In this document: piece after piece, positions 1-11,434 of the stretch
Layout: each line of letters begins with the position of its first letter
How positions within the stretch are numbered: position 1 is the stretch's first letter
From: Apodemus sylvaticus
Lineage: Eukaryota; Chordata; Mammalia; Rodentia; Muridae
Assembly (NCBI RefSeq): GCF_947179515.1
Contig: NC_067487.1
Location: 43,004,014 to 43,068,013, forward strand
Direction of reading: 5' to 3'
DNA: 64,000 nucleotides
Notes under the pieces: generated by a model
Database searches by the model: none
The model's input: the letters and a program-made list of their open reading frames with translations, nothing else
What the model was told of the DNA's origin: nothing
Translations under genes and position numbers: made by a program

Positions 1-982
1 TATGATACTGGAAATCTACTAGTCCGGTGACATATCACGTGTCCTAGGAACCATGCCTGGATTTTTGTCTGGACACTTAGCATGTCCTTTTTAAATTAAA
101 AAGAGCACTGAAGCACTTTTAAGGCCGGCAATTCCTTTACAAACGCATTGTTTAAGAAGTTACATAAGGACAACTCCTCAGGAAGATGACTCTCAGGCCT
201 GTTTGGCCCTGCACTTGCCTCAAGCTGCCTGATATGTGACTCTAAGCACTTTTTCATTGGCTGTTATCGAATCAGATATTTAGATCTCAGTGAGAGCAGG
301 ACAGACCTCACTGTCTGCACCTGTAAGGGAGTTAAACTGGCCACGGTTTGTCTTATCAGACAATTACCCCAAGTGTCCAATTTATCTGCCTAGCTAGACA
401 AAACTTTGATACCTAAAGCCAAATGTTTAAAAATACAAAAGAAACTTTTTAAAATGACCATCTGTTCAATCCAATCCAGGTCACCGCTGGAACTCTTCCG
501 CTGTCTAAGGAGAAAACTCTCCACTGTTATATAAAGACCCATTTAGAATACGCACTGCCCCACTAAAATGCCACAGCACAGCATGGTCTGTATAAAGTGG
601 GAGATAAACTTTCCAAACCAATAGCATATGGGATCAAATATGGTTTACTAAATGGAACACTGCAAGCTGCACCTTGATTACGTCATCAGTTTGGTACAGT
701 AATGATCTCACTAAAAAGCATTTCATTAAATAAGAAGTCTATCACACTTTTTGTAAGCACTAGTGTGTTTCTGATGAGAACACATTCTCTGAGAACAAAA
801 ACACAAACAAAGGGTTTTTTAGTGGTGGTGGTGGTGGTGGTGGGTTTTGTTTCAGTTTTTGGTTTTGTTTTGTTTTGTTTTGGGGTCTTTTCCCCCCTGA
901 AATTCCTCAGAGTCACCATTTTGGTGGTGGTGTCCGCCAAAGGACTAACTCAAGACACTAAATACATGTAAAGACACTGTGC

Positions 983-983
<1 letters not shown>
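1..983. other. Unrecognised single-copy-like sequence
   Basis: No repeat family, splice-flanked exon or convincing reading frame was recognised. It holds only a short TGG run (about 822-843) followed by a GTTTT-rich stretch. Base composition is balanced and not visibly repeat-derived, so it could include conserved noncoding sequence, but nothing in the sequence alone shows that. Confidence 0.5.

Positions 984-1018
<35 letters not shown>
984..1018. repeat. (TG)n microsatellite
   Basis: An uninterrupted TG dinucleotide run of about 17 units. The open frames crossing it are artefacts of the repeat. Confidence 0.95.
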
Positions 1019-1019
<1 letters not shown>

Positions 1020-1587
1020 TTATACAATTATAAAAGAAATCCAATATATCCAATATTGTCATTGGACATCATTGTTCAACACTACAAGGTACAGATAACA
1101 GTGACAGAAACTCAAAGGGCATGGGAACTAATTAGATATATGAATATCATGCTATCTCGTCTCTATAGGTCAAAGACCATGATGTGTCTCAGGTTTACTG
1201 CAAATTACTCTTCAACATTATTGGGTTATCTTTAATAGCTATAATTACATGGAAAAAATCTACTTGTAAAATTAAGATGAGATTGTTGTTAAATAAATTT
1301 AAAGTACAAATTTAAAGTATATTCAAAATACTCTCTTAAAATTTCATTTTCTGTTTATCATGGCACACTTTTCTGAACTCCAAGATAACACATGCTAAAT
1401 CTTTTATGTTCACGGAAATAAGAATGAATCAGATTGAGTTGGATAAGAGGAATCTATGTATATGTGTACATGTATGTATGTGTATATGTGTATATTTAAA
1501 ATGTATATAATCTTATCTATACAATAGTTTTATGGATTAGCAATATGACCTAAGTAACATTTTTGATTGCTTTTTGTGATAAATTCT
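1019..1587. other. Unrecognised AT-rich sequence
   Basis: No gene or clear interspersed repeat is seen. A short TATG/TGTA-rich run lies at about 1456-1495. Confidence 0.5.
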
Positions 1588-1713
1588 AATTATGTAGCTC
1601 TAGCTGTAGTGTATCTTACTATGTAGATGTAAGTCGGTCTCAAACTCATAAAGATCTGCCTGTCTCTAACTCCCAAGTGCCAGAATTAAGACATATCCTA
1701 CCATACCTGACCG
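1588..1713 (-). repeat. B1-type SINE, diverged
   Basis: Reads as the antisense of B1/Alu-like SINEs: a 'ctcaaactcataaagatctg' block, then 'tgcctgtct', 'tcccaagtgc' and an 'accatacctga' end. Heavily mutated, so an older member (B1F or proto-B1 class). Family placement is by eye. Confidence 0.7.
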
Positions 1714-2569
1714 GGCATTAGTAACTTTAATGCATAAATCAATGTAACACTTTGGAATAAGAGGAGGATCATGGCATTAAGAACAAAAGTGTTATTGTAC
1801 GATGATTAAACTCACACATGCACATGATCATTCTAATGGGTATAAACTATTCTGGGTTCATAAAAAAATTATTCAAGACTAATTCACTTTACAACTTACA
1901 AACATTTTATTTAGCATGTCATATGCAAAGCAAATCTATACTTTCGAATTAGTGGCAGTCGTGCAAACAATACAAGTACTAAAAAAACAAGTGAGGACAA
2001 ATATTTTTTAAGTTTAGGGAAAAAACTCTTTCCAACTTAAACAGGACTGGGAATGTCAAACAAAATTAGTGGACTGATGGCCTCATCTCTAAATGAAAAA
2101 AGACACCCAGGAGATACTGCCTCCCTTTGGCGATTAGAGGAATCTAGTTTTAAGTGAAAAGAATTAATTCCTTTGATCTGAATGGTAGATGTTGAGTAGT
2201 TACTACCCCTTGGTTTCTGTACTTGGATACATTGGATTTAAAAATATATCTTTTTTCCTAAGCAAAAGGCAAATAGTCCCTCCTACCAACAAGGTAATTT
2301 TTTGCCAAGTCATATTCTGCAGCCTTATCTGAGCTTACTGATTTTCATCAGTTATACCACAACCAGAAACGCTGCAAGAGCTCTGTGGTTTCTATAGAAA
2401 CCCTCTGAAGTTCTACAGTTTCTATAGTTTCATATGCCCATCTGTGGAGGTGAGCTACTTAAAGCTCTTCATCACATAAATGCTTTCAGGAAACAATCAA
2501 TGTGGCCATTTTTTAAAGTTTTTATCAAATACATTGAGCTGCACCGAGAATACCAACTGTAATGTATCC
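1714..2569. other. Unrecognised AT-rich sequence
   Basis: No gene or clear repeat. The right edge is the left arm of the inverted duplication described separately. Confidence 0.5.
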
Positions 2570-2664
2570 TATGTCAAAGGAAGAAAAAAACTGGCATTTT
2601 AAAATCTAAATTTCCCACAGCAGTTTTCATCGCTGTATATATTCAAAGCTCACTATATAATGTT
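2570..2664 (+). repeat. Left arm of 95-bp inverted duplication
   Basis: This 95-bp segment is repeated in inverted orientation at 3483-3576. I count four substitutions, all transitions, and one single-base indel in an A-run, so about 95% identity. Neither arm matches a transposon family known to me. Outside the arms the similarity stops abruptly on both sides. Confidence 0.9.
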
Positions 2665-3416
2665 AAATATCTAAAACTTAGACCAATGATGTGAATACTG
2701 CCTTTTAAATCTGTTTGATGTTACATATTTCTCCAAATGCTTTCGAGCTCATTATAGCTTTTGATTTCATCCTGGAAGTTGGAATCAGTGACTTGGCAAA
2801 ATAAAGCAAAGCATCCTGCATAGAGGGGGCATTTCAGCACCCCCTCAAATGCTTGTATACAACATGATCCATACAAACCCATATACAATAGAAACTATAC
2901 CTACATTTTAGAAAACTCAGAAAAATCATCTTTGTATTGCCTTGTAATAAGGCTTAGCAAGTTTAAAAATTTCTTACTAAATCTTATCCAAGTCCTATTA
3001 AGTTTCAATTAAAAACCAGTTATAGCACCTATTAAAATAGTGAAATCTAACTTTTAAAATATTTATTAAATTATGTTATTTTAACCTAGTTTCATTATGT
3101 TTTCAGTTATTTATGAAATAGTGTTATAGAAACCGTGCAGTTATTCAAAAACTTGATAGACAATTTTATACAATCTTATTTAACACATTGAGTCAGTTTT
3201 TATCCACACTGGTTGTATTCATGACAGTATATAGCACCTCTCATATAGAAACCATCTAGTCTAGTGTATGCTTAAGATAAATACATGGTTTTTTTAGCTT
3301 TAGTGAGGATACTTTTATATTTTAACAACAATTGTTAAATAAGGTCTCCAAACAATTGTAAAGAAATATGAACTGTCCCCAAGGTTTTTCAGATTTAGCC
3401 AATACCACCAAAAAAC
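2665..3416. other. Spacer between inverted arms, unrecognised
   Basis: AT-rich, gene-free spacer of the 2570/3483 inverted duplication. No transposon was recognised. Confidence 0.5.
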
Positions 3417-3417
3417 A

Positions 3418-3456
<39 letters not shown>
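3417..3456. repeat. (AAAT)n microsatellite
   Basis: About ten AAAT units. It sits 26 bp from the right inverted arm; the intervening bases contain the direct repeat 'ctagtaac' twice (3465-3472, 3478-3485) and a 6-bp inverted pair (3459-3464, 3472-3477). Confidence 0.95.
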
Positions 3457-3482
3457 CTCATCAGCTAGTAACTGATGCTAGT

Positions 3483-3576
3483 AACGTTATATAGTGAGCT
3501 TTGAATATATACAGTGATGAAAACTGTTGTAGGAAATTTAGATTTTAAAATGCCAGTTTTTTCTTCCTTTGACATA
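3483..3576 (-). repeat. Right arm of 95-bp inverted duplication
   Basis: Reverse complement of 2570-2664 with four transitions and one missing A. An RNA crossing both arms could fold into a long, nearly perfect duplex with a loop of about 820 nt. Confidence 0.9.
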
Positions 3577-3689
3577 AACCAAAAAAATCATAAATAGCAT
3601 TATGTTCTTAATTTTGATTGCTATGCAATGGGATAACCTATAACTGTTGTTCAAGATTTATTTCTCCTATTGGTCATCTTTTACATGTT

Positions 3690-3800
3690 TGAGAAGGGAC
3701 AGCGTGACCCTAATGTGTAGCCTACACTAGCCTTCAATGTAAACTTTTTCAGGCTCAGCATCCTCAGTGCTGAAATTATAGGCAAACACCTTCACATACA
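3690..3800 (-). repeat. Possible very old B1-like SINE
   Basis: Faint antisense B1/Alu pattern: 'gggacagcgtgaccctaatg', later 'gctcagcatcctcagtgctg' and 'ataggcaaacacc'. Diverged enough that chance similarity is possible. Confidence 0.35.
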
Positions 3801-3854
3801 GGTTCATAGATCACTTTATTATTTCTTAATTCTTAGTCTCGATTTATGTCTCCT

Positions 3855-4010
3855 TGGGCAAGGTATGGTGCCTATATCTGTAACCCTACCACTGGAGTCT
3901 GAGGCAGACGGGCTGCAGCTCATTGGCTGGCCAGCCCAGACTAAACAACTTGGAGGTTCAGTGAGAGATTCTGTCTCAAAACAGGTAAAATGAAGAGCAA
4001 TAGAAAAAGA
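3855..4010 (+). repeat. Diverged rodent interspersed repeat, family unsure
   Basis: Opens like a SINE left end ('ggtatggtgcctatatctgt') and continues with 'ggttcagtgagagattctgt' and 'ctcaaaacaggtaaaatgaa', a phrase I know from an abundant rodent repeat whose name I cannot give. It runs into a CA tract. Confidence 0.5.
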
Positions 4011-4045
4011 TACCTAAGTTCAATACACACAAATGCACAGAGGAG

Positions 4046-4073
4046 CGCACACACACACATACACACACACACA
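4046..4073. repeat. (CA)n microsatellite
   Basis: CA run with one CAT interruption, at the tail of the preceding repeat. Confidence 0.9.
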
Positions 4074-4213
4074 GGGTAGGCAGATGACTACACCTAATTC
4101 TATTCTTAAAGGTGATATATTTAATATGTGCAATGTACATATATACATATATATATGCATATTATTGTAGAATAATCCTAGTACAATAATTACAGTTGAA
4201 ACAGTAAGTAAGA

Positions 4214-4298
4214 ACGGGAGGGAGGGAAAATGGAGAGAGGGAAGGAAAGGAAAGGAGAATGGGAGGAAGGGAGGGAGGGAGGGAGGAAAGGCAAGTGA
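4214..4298. repeat. GGGA/GGAA purine tract
   Basis: Almost pure purine on the plus strand, mainly GGGA and GGAAA units. Proline/serine-rich open frames read from the other strand are artefacts. Confidence 0.9.
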
Positions 4299-4613
4299 CA
4301 TAGCCCACTATGCTGCCATCACCTTCATAGAGCATATTTTCTTTAACACCTTCATGTTCCCTTTGCATTTCATGTCATACACACACTGGCCTGCTGGTCT
4401 TGCTAGAAGATGCCAAGTGTAAGCCATCTCAGTCTTTACTCTCGTCTTTTTCCCTACTTAGAGATCTCTTGCCCCACAAGTACCCATAGTTAATGCCAAC
4501 TAGTATTAATGCCTCTTCTGATTTTCCTCTTCTTCTAGGTGTGTCTGTCTGCCTGGTCTTCCAACGATAAAACCTTATACACTTTATATCACTTATTGAA
4601 TTAATGTATTTTG

Positions 4614-5116
4614 CTTATTTATAATAGCCAGAAGCAGGAAAGAACCCAGATGTCCCTCAGTGGAGGAATGGATACAAAAAATGTGGTGTATTTACACAAT
4701 GGAATATTACTCAGCAATTAAAAACAATGAATTCATGAAATTCTTAGGCAAATGGTTGAAACTGGAAAATATCATCCTAAGTGAGGTAACCCAATCACAA
4801 AAGAATACACATGGAATGCAATCACTGATAAGTGGATATTAATTAGCCCAGAAGCTCTGAATTCTCAAGACACAATTAGCATATCAAATGATACCCAAGA
4901 AGAGGGAAGGAGAGGGCCCTGGTTCTGAAAAGACTTGATCCAGCATTGTAGGGGAGTACCAGGACAAAGAAATGGGAGGGGGGTGATTGGGAAAAGGGTG
5001 GAGGGAAGAGGGCTTATGAGACCAATAGGGAGGAGGGAAACAGGAAAGGGGAAAGCATTCGGAATGTAAACAAAGAATACAGAAAATTTTAAAAAAAATA
5101 AAAAATTTTAAAAAAA
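4614..5116 (+). mobile_element. LINE-1 3' fragment (Lx-like) with target-site duplication
   Basis: A 5'-truncated L1 with only the distal part and 3' UTR ('atagccagaagcaggaaag', 'actgataagtggatatta', 'attgtaggggagtaccagga') ending in an A-rich tail. It is flanked by a 16-bp duplication, gaattaatgtattttg at 4598-4613 and gaattagtgtattttg at 5117-5132, with one substitution. A short open frame at 4660-4842 is L1-derived and not a gene. Known L1 biology explains the structure as target-primed reverse transcription. Confidence 0.93.
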
Positions 5117-5132
5117 GAATTAGTGTATTTTG

Positions 5133-6404
5133 ATATATATTATTTGACGCTGTATTTCTATTTTTTTAGTATTATCTGAGTCACCATAGGAATATAAATT
5201 CTTCAAAACTAAGGATGATACTGTTCATCTAAGCTAATCAGAAAATCTTGTGTTAAATAAATAAGTGGGTTAATGAATGAAAATAATGGCTAGATTATAG
5301 ACAGTAGAAATCAGAAAATATGATAAATGTTGAGTTCATAGAATAACTCCACTAGGCTAAAATATAAAACCTTTTTTAAAGTTTTTATTAAAATTTATAA
5401 CTTTCTTTGTCTATCTAAAACCCTTTAAATTCAGTCCTATTAGTCAATAGGTAAAGTCAGCATAATGATATTTGAATTTTTAAATTTATGTTTGTTGTAT
5501 TGTTTTGAGTTTTGTTGGAAACAAGGGAGTTGAAGTTTTCTTTGGTTGGTTGCTTGGTTGGTTGTCATATGGTCCTCTGATGGCCTGGTTGGAGTTTTAG
5601 TCTGTAGTAATGAAGAATAAAATTGTGTCATTTACAGAAAGATGTGTGGAAATAGAGGTCACAATGATAATCAAAATAAGCCAGACTCAGAAAGAACATC
5701 TCATTTATCTCATATTATAATCTAAATATGTGTGTGTGAGTGTGTTCTGTGTGTGAGTGTATGTATGAATCCCTATAGCATAGCCTCAAAGTAGAAATGG
5801 AAAGAGAAGGAGGAAACTGAATGAAAAAGAGGACAATGTGGAGGTGAATATTAGGTTTATTATATACACAAGTGAGGCATCATCATGAAAGCCATCATTT
5901 TACACAATTAATACACACTAAACAGTTTTTAAAAATTAGGACCAGAAGGAAACCCTGCAATTATTGCGGCAACATGATAAATGATCTGAATTAATTTCAA
6001 AATGTTTTCTGTGACAAAATTTACAACATCTGGTGAATTATGGGTTGAGGAGAATGAGCTGGAAAGAGAAGACTTTGGGGAGTATGTTTATATACTTAAA
6101 TAAGAAGGACAAAACAATTAGAGAAAGAGAAACTACTTTTGTTGCGAGTAGGGAGAGTGTGAAATAGTTGCTAGATATCCACAAGGATGTCTATAAAACG
6201 CAGAGAAGGTCATTTTTAGTGGACAATTGAAAACTAATGCTTGCGGTTGCATTACATCTGTGTTGATGTCTAAGGAATTATTTACACAGTTGATCGCTGA
6301 AAAAAAAATCTAGTAGATATCTCACTATTTCTTTGGGTCAGTAGTCCATCCATCAGAACTCAGATAAAACATCAAAAAGGAAGATGCTTAATCAGAAATA
6401 TCCT
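5133..6404. other. Unrecognised AT-rich sequence
   Basis: No gene. Minor TTGG repeats near 5540-5565 and an imperfect TG run at 5727-5763. Confidence 0.5.
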
Positions 6405-6515
6405 CATAAAAGCAGGGGTAGGGCCGATGGGATAAGGGAGTACCGGAGGGGAAACAGGGAACTGGGATAGCATTTGAAATGTAAATACATAAAATACCCA
6501 ATAAAAATATTTTCA
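6405..6515 (+). mobile_element. LINE-1 3' end fragment
   Basis: Short severely 5'-truncated L1: 'gggatagcatttgaaatgta' then 'aataaaatacccaataaaaa'. The boundaries are approximate; no clear target-site duplication was found. Confidence 0.85.
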
Positions 6516-6987
6516 GAAGAGAAAAGGCTGCAATAATGCGCTGTGGACAAGGAAAGGGGCTGTTAGGGGAAAGAAAGGACGAAAGCAACAAGAAGCTAAT
6601 CACCGAGTCTGGAGGATGGGAGCGTTCATTTTCCAGACAAATCTCTCCAGACCTACCAACAGTGACTTTGCTGCCCCACAGAGCCTCACCCTTGATGGGC
6701 TGCTCACGAAGAGAATGAAAAGGCAGAACTGTCTAACAAGACGAGAGAACACAGTACAGACAGCTGCAGCCTCAAGAAGCTGTAGCAACACTCCGGCCCA
6801 GAAATTATGCAATTATGGAAGGCACAACCCAGAAGTCTGGTTTTGTGTTGTAGTGTCACAGACCACATTCCTTATGAAGCAGAATGGCCGACTATTTGTC
6901 TACCATTCTGAAGTTTGGACATTGGATATCACAGTGTTGACATGACAGTTTTCTCCTATGGAATTTCTTTCTGCCTGTCTCTCACAG
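6516..6987. other. Unrecognised sequence
   Basis: Short overlapping open frames on both strands (longest about 110 codons) have no recognisable protein features and run into the purine tract, so they are not called as genes. Confidence 0.5.
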
Positions 6988-7228
6988 TAGAGAGAGAGGA
7001 AGGAGGAAGGGAGGCAGGAGGGAGAGAGGGAGGGAAGGAGGGAGGGAGGAAGGGAAAGGGAGGGAGGGAAAGAGAGAGGGAGGAAGGGAGAGAAAGAGGG
7101 GAGAGGGAGGGAGGGAGTACAAGGGAGGGAGGAAGAGAGAGAGAGGAAGGAAGGGAGGGAGGAAAAGGGAGGGAGGAAGGAAGGGAGGGAGGAAGAGGAA
7201 GAGAGGAAAGGGAGAGAGACAGAGACAG
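6988..7228. repeat. 240-bp GA/GGGA purine tract
   Basis: Nearly continuous purines on the plus strand, mixing GA, GGGA, GGAA and GGAAG units. Open frames on both strands are low-complexity translations. Confidence 0.95.
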
Positions 7229-7282
7229 ACAAACAGATTATATCACACTGGAAGATAAAACTAATATGAAAATTTTAAGGTA

Positions 7283-7320
7283 ACACACACACACACACAC
7301 ATACACACACACACACACAC
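7283..7320. repeat. (CA)n microsatellite
   Basis: CA run with one CAT interruption, 55 bp after the purine tract. Confidence 0.95.
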
Positions 7321-7546
7321 CAGAAATTAGAACTCTGTGAGGGACTGGAGCAAAGTTGCTCATATGTGCTGCTTAAAGCTAAAATACAAGATGAAAGATG
7401 ATTCCATATCAGCTCCCCACTTCAATAAGTGCCTTGCTCAGACTGAAGGAAAAAAACCAAAAAGCAGTTCTGGGAAAGTGGTTTTTTTATGAGAACAGGG
7501 TTTCAAGCCAGAAGAATAAAATGACTCTGAAATTTAAGGGCTAAAA

Positions 7547-7557
7547 CGCACACGCGT

Positions 7558-7590
<33 letters not shown>

Positions 7591-7668
7591 TGCATGTTCA
7601 CACATGTACACATGCACATACACATGCACACACACAAGCACACACACACTTGCACACATCTGTGCGTG
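7547..7668. repeat. Compound CA/CATG repeat
   Basis: CA runs interrupted by CG, CATG and AAG motifs over about 120 bp. The cysteine/valine-rich minus-strand open frame here is a repeat artefact. Confidence 0.9.
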
Positions 7669-9039
7669 CATTTAGTTCCAGAAGCCCACTGCCGTAGTCC
7701 TATTGCTAGTCCAAACACAAGCGCAATGATATTAAATAATGAGACTTAAGTGCATGATCTAAGAAATGCGCTTTTCTGGTCTCACTTCATTTCAAACTAA
7801 TAATCTGGAAGATCGTTAGCAAGAAACAAAATTATTTTCTAAAAAGTAATCAAAACCATGCAGCTGATTAAATAAAAAGAGACTGGAAAACAAACGTATT
7901 ATACTGAGCTTTTGAGTTTACTGTAAAAATATGTCCATTGGGAAAACAGCCTCACTGTTAATTAATCCCTAGTGGGCTTTAAACTGAAGTAATTTCTAAC
8001 CAAATTCTCTTTTTTAGAAAGGTATTACACTTCCTCTTGAATAAAATATATCTGTCTGCTTACTGTTTCTGCTAAGGGTTATTTTTAAAAAGAGAGTTTC
8101 AGCTGCGCTAGCTCTCTGAAACTGGAGTGAGGTGAAACTGGCAATAGTCACTACAGGCACAAGGTGCCTGTGCAACCTGATAAGTGAATAATGAACGTGT
8201 AGCTCACCTCTCCTATGCAATGGATAGAATAAAACTTCTTTCCCACCAATCACATTACTGCTCTACAGAGGTCAATAGAATTCAACATCAAATAGATAAA
8301 TATATTAATATGTCATAAAATTAAAGATCACATCAACCTAAAAGGTGTGACAATAACCCAAAGTCAAAAAGAGCTATTGAACCAGATGCTACGATGATGT
8401 ACTGGGTATGTGATCCTCGCTTATCAAGAAACTTTGAAGAAGAGTGGTTAGATAAATAAAACTGAGCTGAGAAAAAGCTTTAGCAAAAATGATTTTCTAG
8501 AATAACTACTAAATTGTCCTGTAAAAAAGCATGTGCCCAGAGGATAATGTAGGTCCACTCTCTGTCTGAATATATCAATTCTACAAGAATAACCTCAGAT
8601 ACTCTGAGAGTTTGTCATCAGAGAGGAGCTCCACGCCAGGAGCTCCTCCAGGTCTCAAGTCCAAAGTATGTGGTGTCATCAGCCATAGGGCCTGAACTCC
8701 AAGTTCTAGAAGACAACCAAGGGCAATAGCAAGAGCACACAGACTTTAAGGGAGGCTCTTCAGCTCCCCTGACCAACGACTTATAATGAGGTTTCTCATG
8801 CTCAGCCCTAGAGCTTTGTTAGGTAATCTATGACTCTTGAGTGCAACATTATCACCTCAGGTGTCAAAAATTATTTCAAAGTGTGTATATATAGTTATAT
8901 AATATGTATTACAGTTTTAAGAAAGCACGAAAGTGTTTCTACGTGAGTTTTTCAAGCATCTTTAGTATTATATATCCCTCCTCCCTCTCTTTGACAGTAT
9001 CTAAAGGTGCTACCCAAACTGCAAAGAGAGAAAAAAGAA
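7669..9039. other. Unrecognised sequence
   Basis: No gene or clear repeat. At about 8633-8656 the palindrome GGAGCTCC occurs twice, separated by a few bases. Confidence 0.5.
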
Positions 9040-9760
9040 TCAATAGTCCTGCCCGCTGTAAAGTCTATGAACCACAACAGTGATCAGCCTGGCAAGACAT
9101 CCCAAAGGGAGCGTCAGTGGCATGTGCATCTTGGGAACAACCAACTACTGTCTAGTTGGATTTAAGGCCCAATCAACAGGCGTGACTTCATGCCTGGGAC
9201 TGTGAACCAGGCCAACTACCAGTGTCTGGTGAGGTCATGAACCATAGAGAATAATTGACTACTACCAATTTCCAAAACCAATACAATGTCTAACTGCATC
9301 CTAATTACATGTCCATGGGATAACCAGCCTTAACTAACACATCTACAATACAAATCCTTACTAAGGCTTAGGGCGCATCATGGAAGAAAGAGCAGAAAGA
9401 CTATAACTGCCAGTGGACCAGGATGTCTGCTGCGAAGTGGTGTCTTCTGTACATGACAGGGAAGCTGCAGACACAGAAAATCTTGACAATACATAGTAGA
9501 CTGAACCTGTACAATGGTAAGATTGGCTGACATGCTAATGTGATGGAAAAGAAAATCCCACAAGGCCTTTTCCCCTAGATGAAGAGCTATAGCTGCCAAA
9601 AGAGAGAGGTTTGGACTTCTTTTGGGACATGCCCCCTGATAAGTTGTCCAATCCCAAGTAATCTGCCATAAACACACACACACACACACACACATCAGAA
9701 AATGAAGGTATGCAAATGGTTCAGTTGTCTTTTCTGGAGTATGAATCAATAGACTCAAAC
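9040..9760 (+). mobile_element. Old rodent LINE-1-like 3' region, degenerate
   Basis: Contains phrases I recognise from a common rodent repeat that I associate with the 3' part of Lx-type L1: 'ccaactactgtctagttgga', 'ggtgaggtcatgaaccatag', 'agagcagaaagactataact', 'tagatgaagagctatagctg'. It ends in a CA run (9668-9692). The family is from memory; the repetitive nature is firmer than the name. Confidence 0.5.
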
Positions 9761-11020
9761 CTTAGGTCAGATTTATCAGAAATCTGTGGAAGTCTTGTTA
9801 AATCATGATTTGCTTGGCCGTATTTCCATAAATATTTGATCTAGGTAACCCCTCTCAACTTGTTAACACTAACACCTCTACAACTGATGCTGACATTGCT
9901 GGTACAGGGTCTACCCTCTGAGAACCACTATACTAAGCCCTCAAATAGGAAAATAAATAAATAGGTAAGCAAATAGGAAAGGTCGTTTATACTTTTCCAC
10001 CAGGTGTCTATTTGCCTTATATTTGCAAAACTAGAAGCTACTTTAAGTAATTCTTGGTACAAAAAGCACAAATCAGCATCTCCGTGTTGTGTTTAAAATT
10101 GACTTTGCAAAAGGAGAAAAACACGTGTGTGAGGTGAAGAAGGAAACTTCACCTTGCAGTGACATTGAGACACCTGAGAGAAGATGCTGTGAAGGTTTGT
10201 AACCTGAGGTTTTGGGGAGAGGAAAGTAGCGCACAGTTCAGTCTTTGGGCGTTAGTTTCTTTTGAACAGTGTCTTGATGAAGGACCACGCTGGCTGGCAG
10301 CTCCATGTTACCTAAGAAAGGAGGATGGAGAGTGGAAACGGGTAGGCAGGGTAGGATGGTGGGATGGAAGCAGCCAACCCTGTGCTAACAAAGCTCGCCT
10401 TCCCATTAAAAACAAAACAAAACAAAAACACAGGACATAGAATAAATACCATATGAAGAGAAAGCTGGAAGCCTTGGGTTTTTAGAAGACAGAACACGTT
10501 AGTTTTAGAATTGGTAACATTTTAATGAAGATTTTTAAAAATACATTTGTCCATTCCTTTCTGTTGGAGATCAATTAAACCCCTCAAAAAAAGTCTATGC
10601 AACTCTGACAAGAAAATAAGCATCTGCTTTAAGAAGAAAATTCACCTTTCTGTTTTCTTCTTTATTTGATCAAGTAATGAATCCCAACATAAACCTGAAA
10701 GCTACTACCCTATATTGACCCACTCATTTGACAAAGCAGGGTACTGACTAGGTGCAGAACATAGCAAATCCATGGGTCCTATGAAGGACGTTTGATTCCC
10801 GATTAGCTCACCCAAGGTGTGCAAATGCAACTTGTATACTAGCCGGACCCCTTGCCTTTGTTTGCATAGAGCTGTTGTGGAAATTTTAAATCTCTGCTTT
10901 CCAACAGGCGATTTTCACCAACACGTGGGAGGCCTGGTTCTTTGCACTTTCTACCTTATTACCCTTGTTTTCCTGAGCCTGGCAGGAAGATTGTTAGGGC
11001 TGAAATAGTAGCATCTAAAA
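9761..11020. other. Unrecognised sequence
   Basis: No gene recognised. An AAAAC run lies at 10409-10432. A 93-codon frame at 10159-10440 has no domain signature. Confidence 0.5.
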
Positions 11021-11029
11021 GCCTTGATC

Positions 11030-11067
11030 CAAAAAAAAAAAAAAAAAAAGAAAAGAAAAAGAAAAGA
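11030..11067. repeat. Poly(A)/AAAAG tract
   Basis: About 20 A residues then AAAAG units. It resembles a retroposon tail, but no body is identifiable upstream. Confidence 0.8.
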
Positions 11068-11330
11068 GCAATGAATGGGGCACTCTTGTTATCACTAAGA
11101 GATTGTTTTCATTATGCCTAAAGTTTAAATATTACTGTTACTTTGGTTTAATAGCTAAATGAAATGCTGTAATGCTGTTCTTCCTAAACACTAGTTTATT
11201 TCTTCCTTGACACAAACTAGGCAGCTTAGTGTCTAGATAAATCAGGGCACGACGTAGTATCCCTACCTCAACCACCTGCCTCCGCGTACCTACTCTTACC
11301 AAGGTGTTCACAATGACTCCAGTTCTCTCT

Positions 11331-11434
11331 CTCCTCTCCTCTCCTCTCCTCTCCTCTCCTCTCCTCTCCTCTCCTCTCCTCTCCTCTCCTCTCCTCTCCT
11401 CTCCTCTCCTCTCCTCTCCTCTCCTCTCCTCTCC
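11331..11434. repeat. Pure (CTCCT)n pentanucleotide microsatellite
   Basis: Roughly 21 units of CTCCT over 104 bp with no interruption, embedded in a slightly longer pyrimidine tract. The open frames on both strands are repeat translations. Confidence 0.97.

Noticed and set aside
6900..7283. Open frames of 110-122 codons on both strands
   Set aside because: Translations of the GA/GGGA purine tract (proline/serine/leucine or glutamate/glycine/arginine).
8633..8656. GGAGCTCC twice, considered as a regulatory palindrome
   Set aside because: Too short, and no supporting context was seen.
9378..9758. 126-codon minus-strand open frame
   Set aside because: Lies within an old L1-like repeat and a CA run; no recognisable protein.
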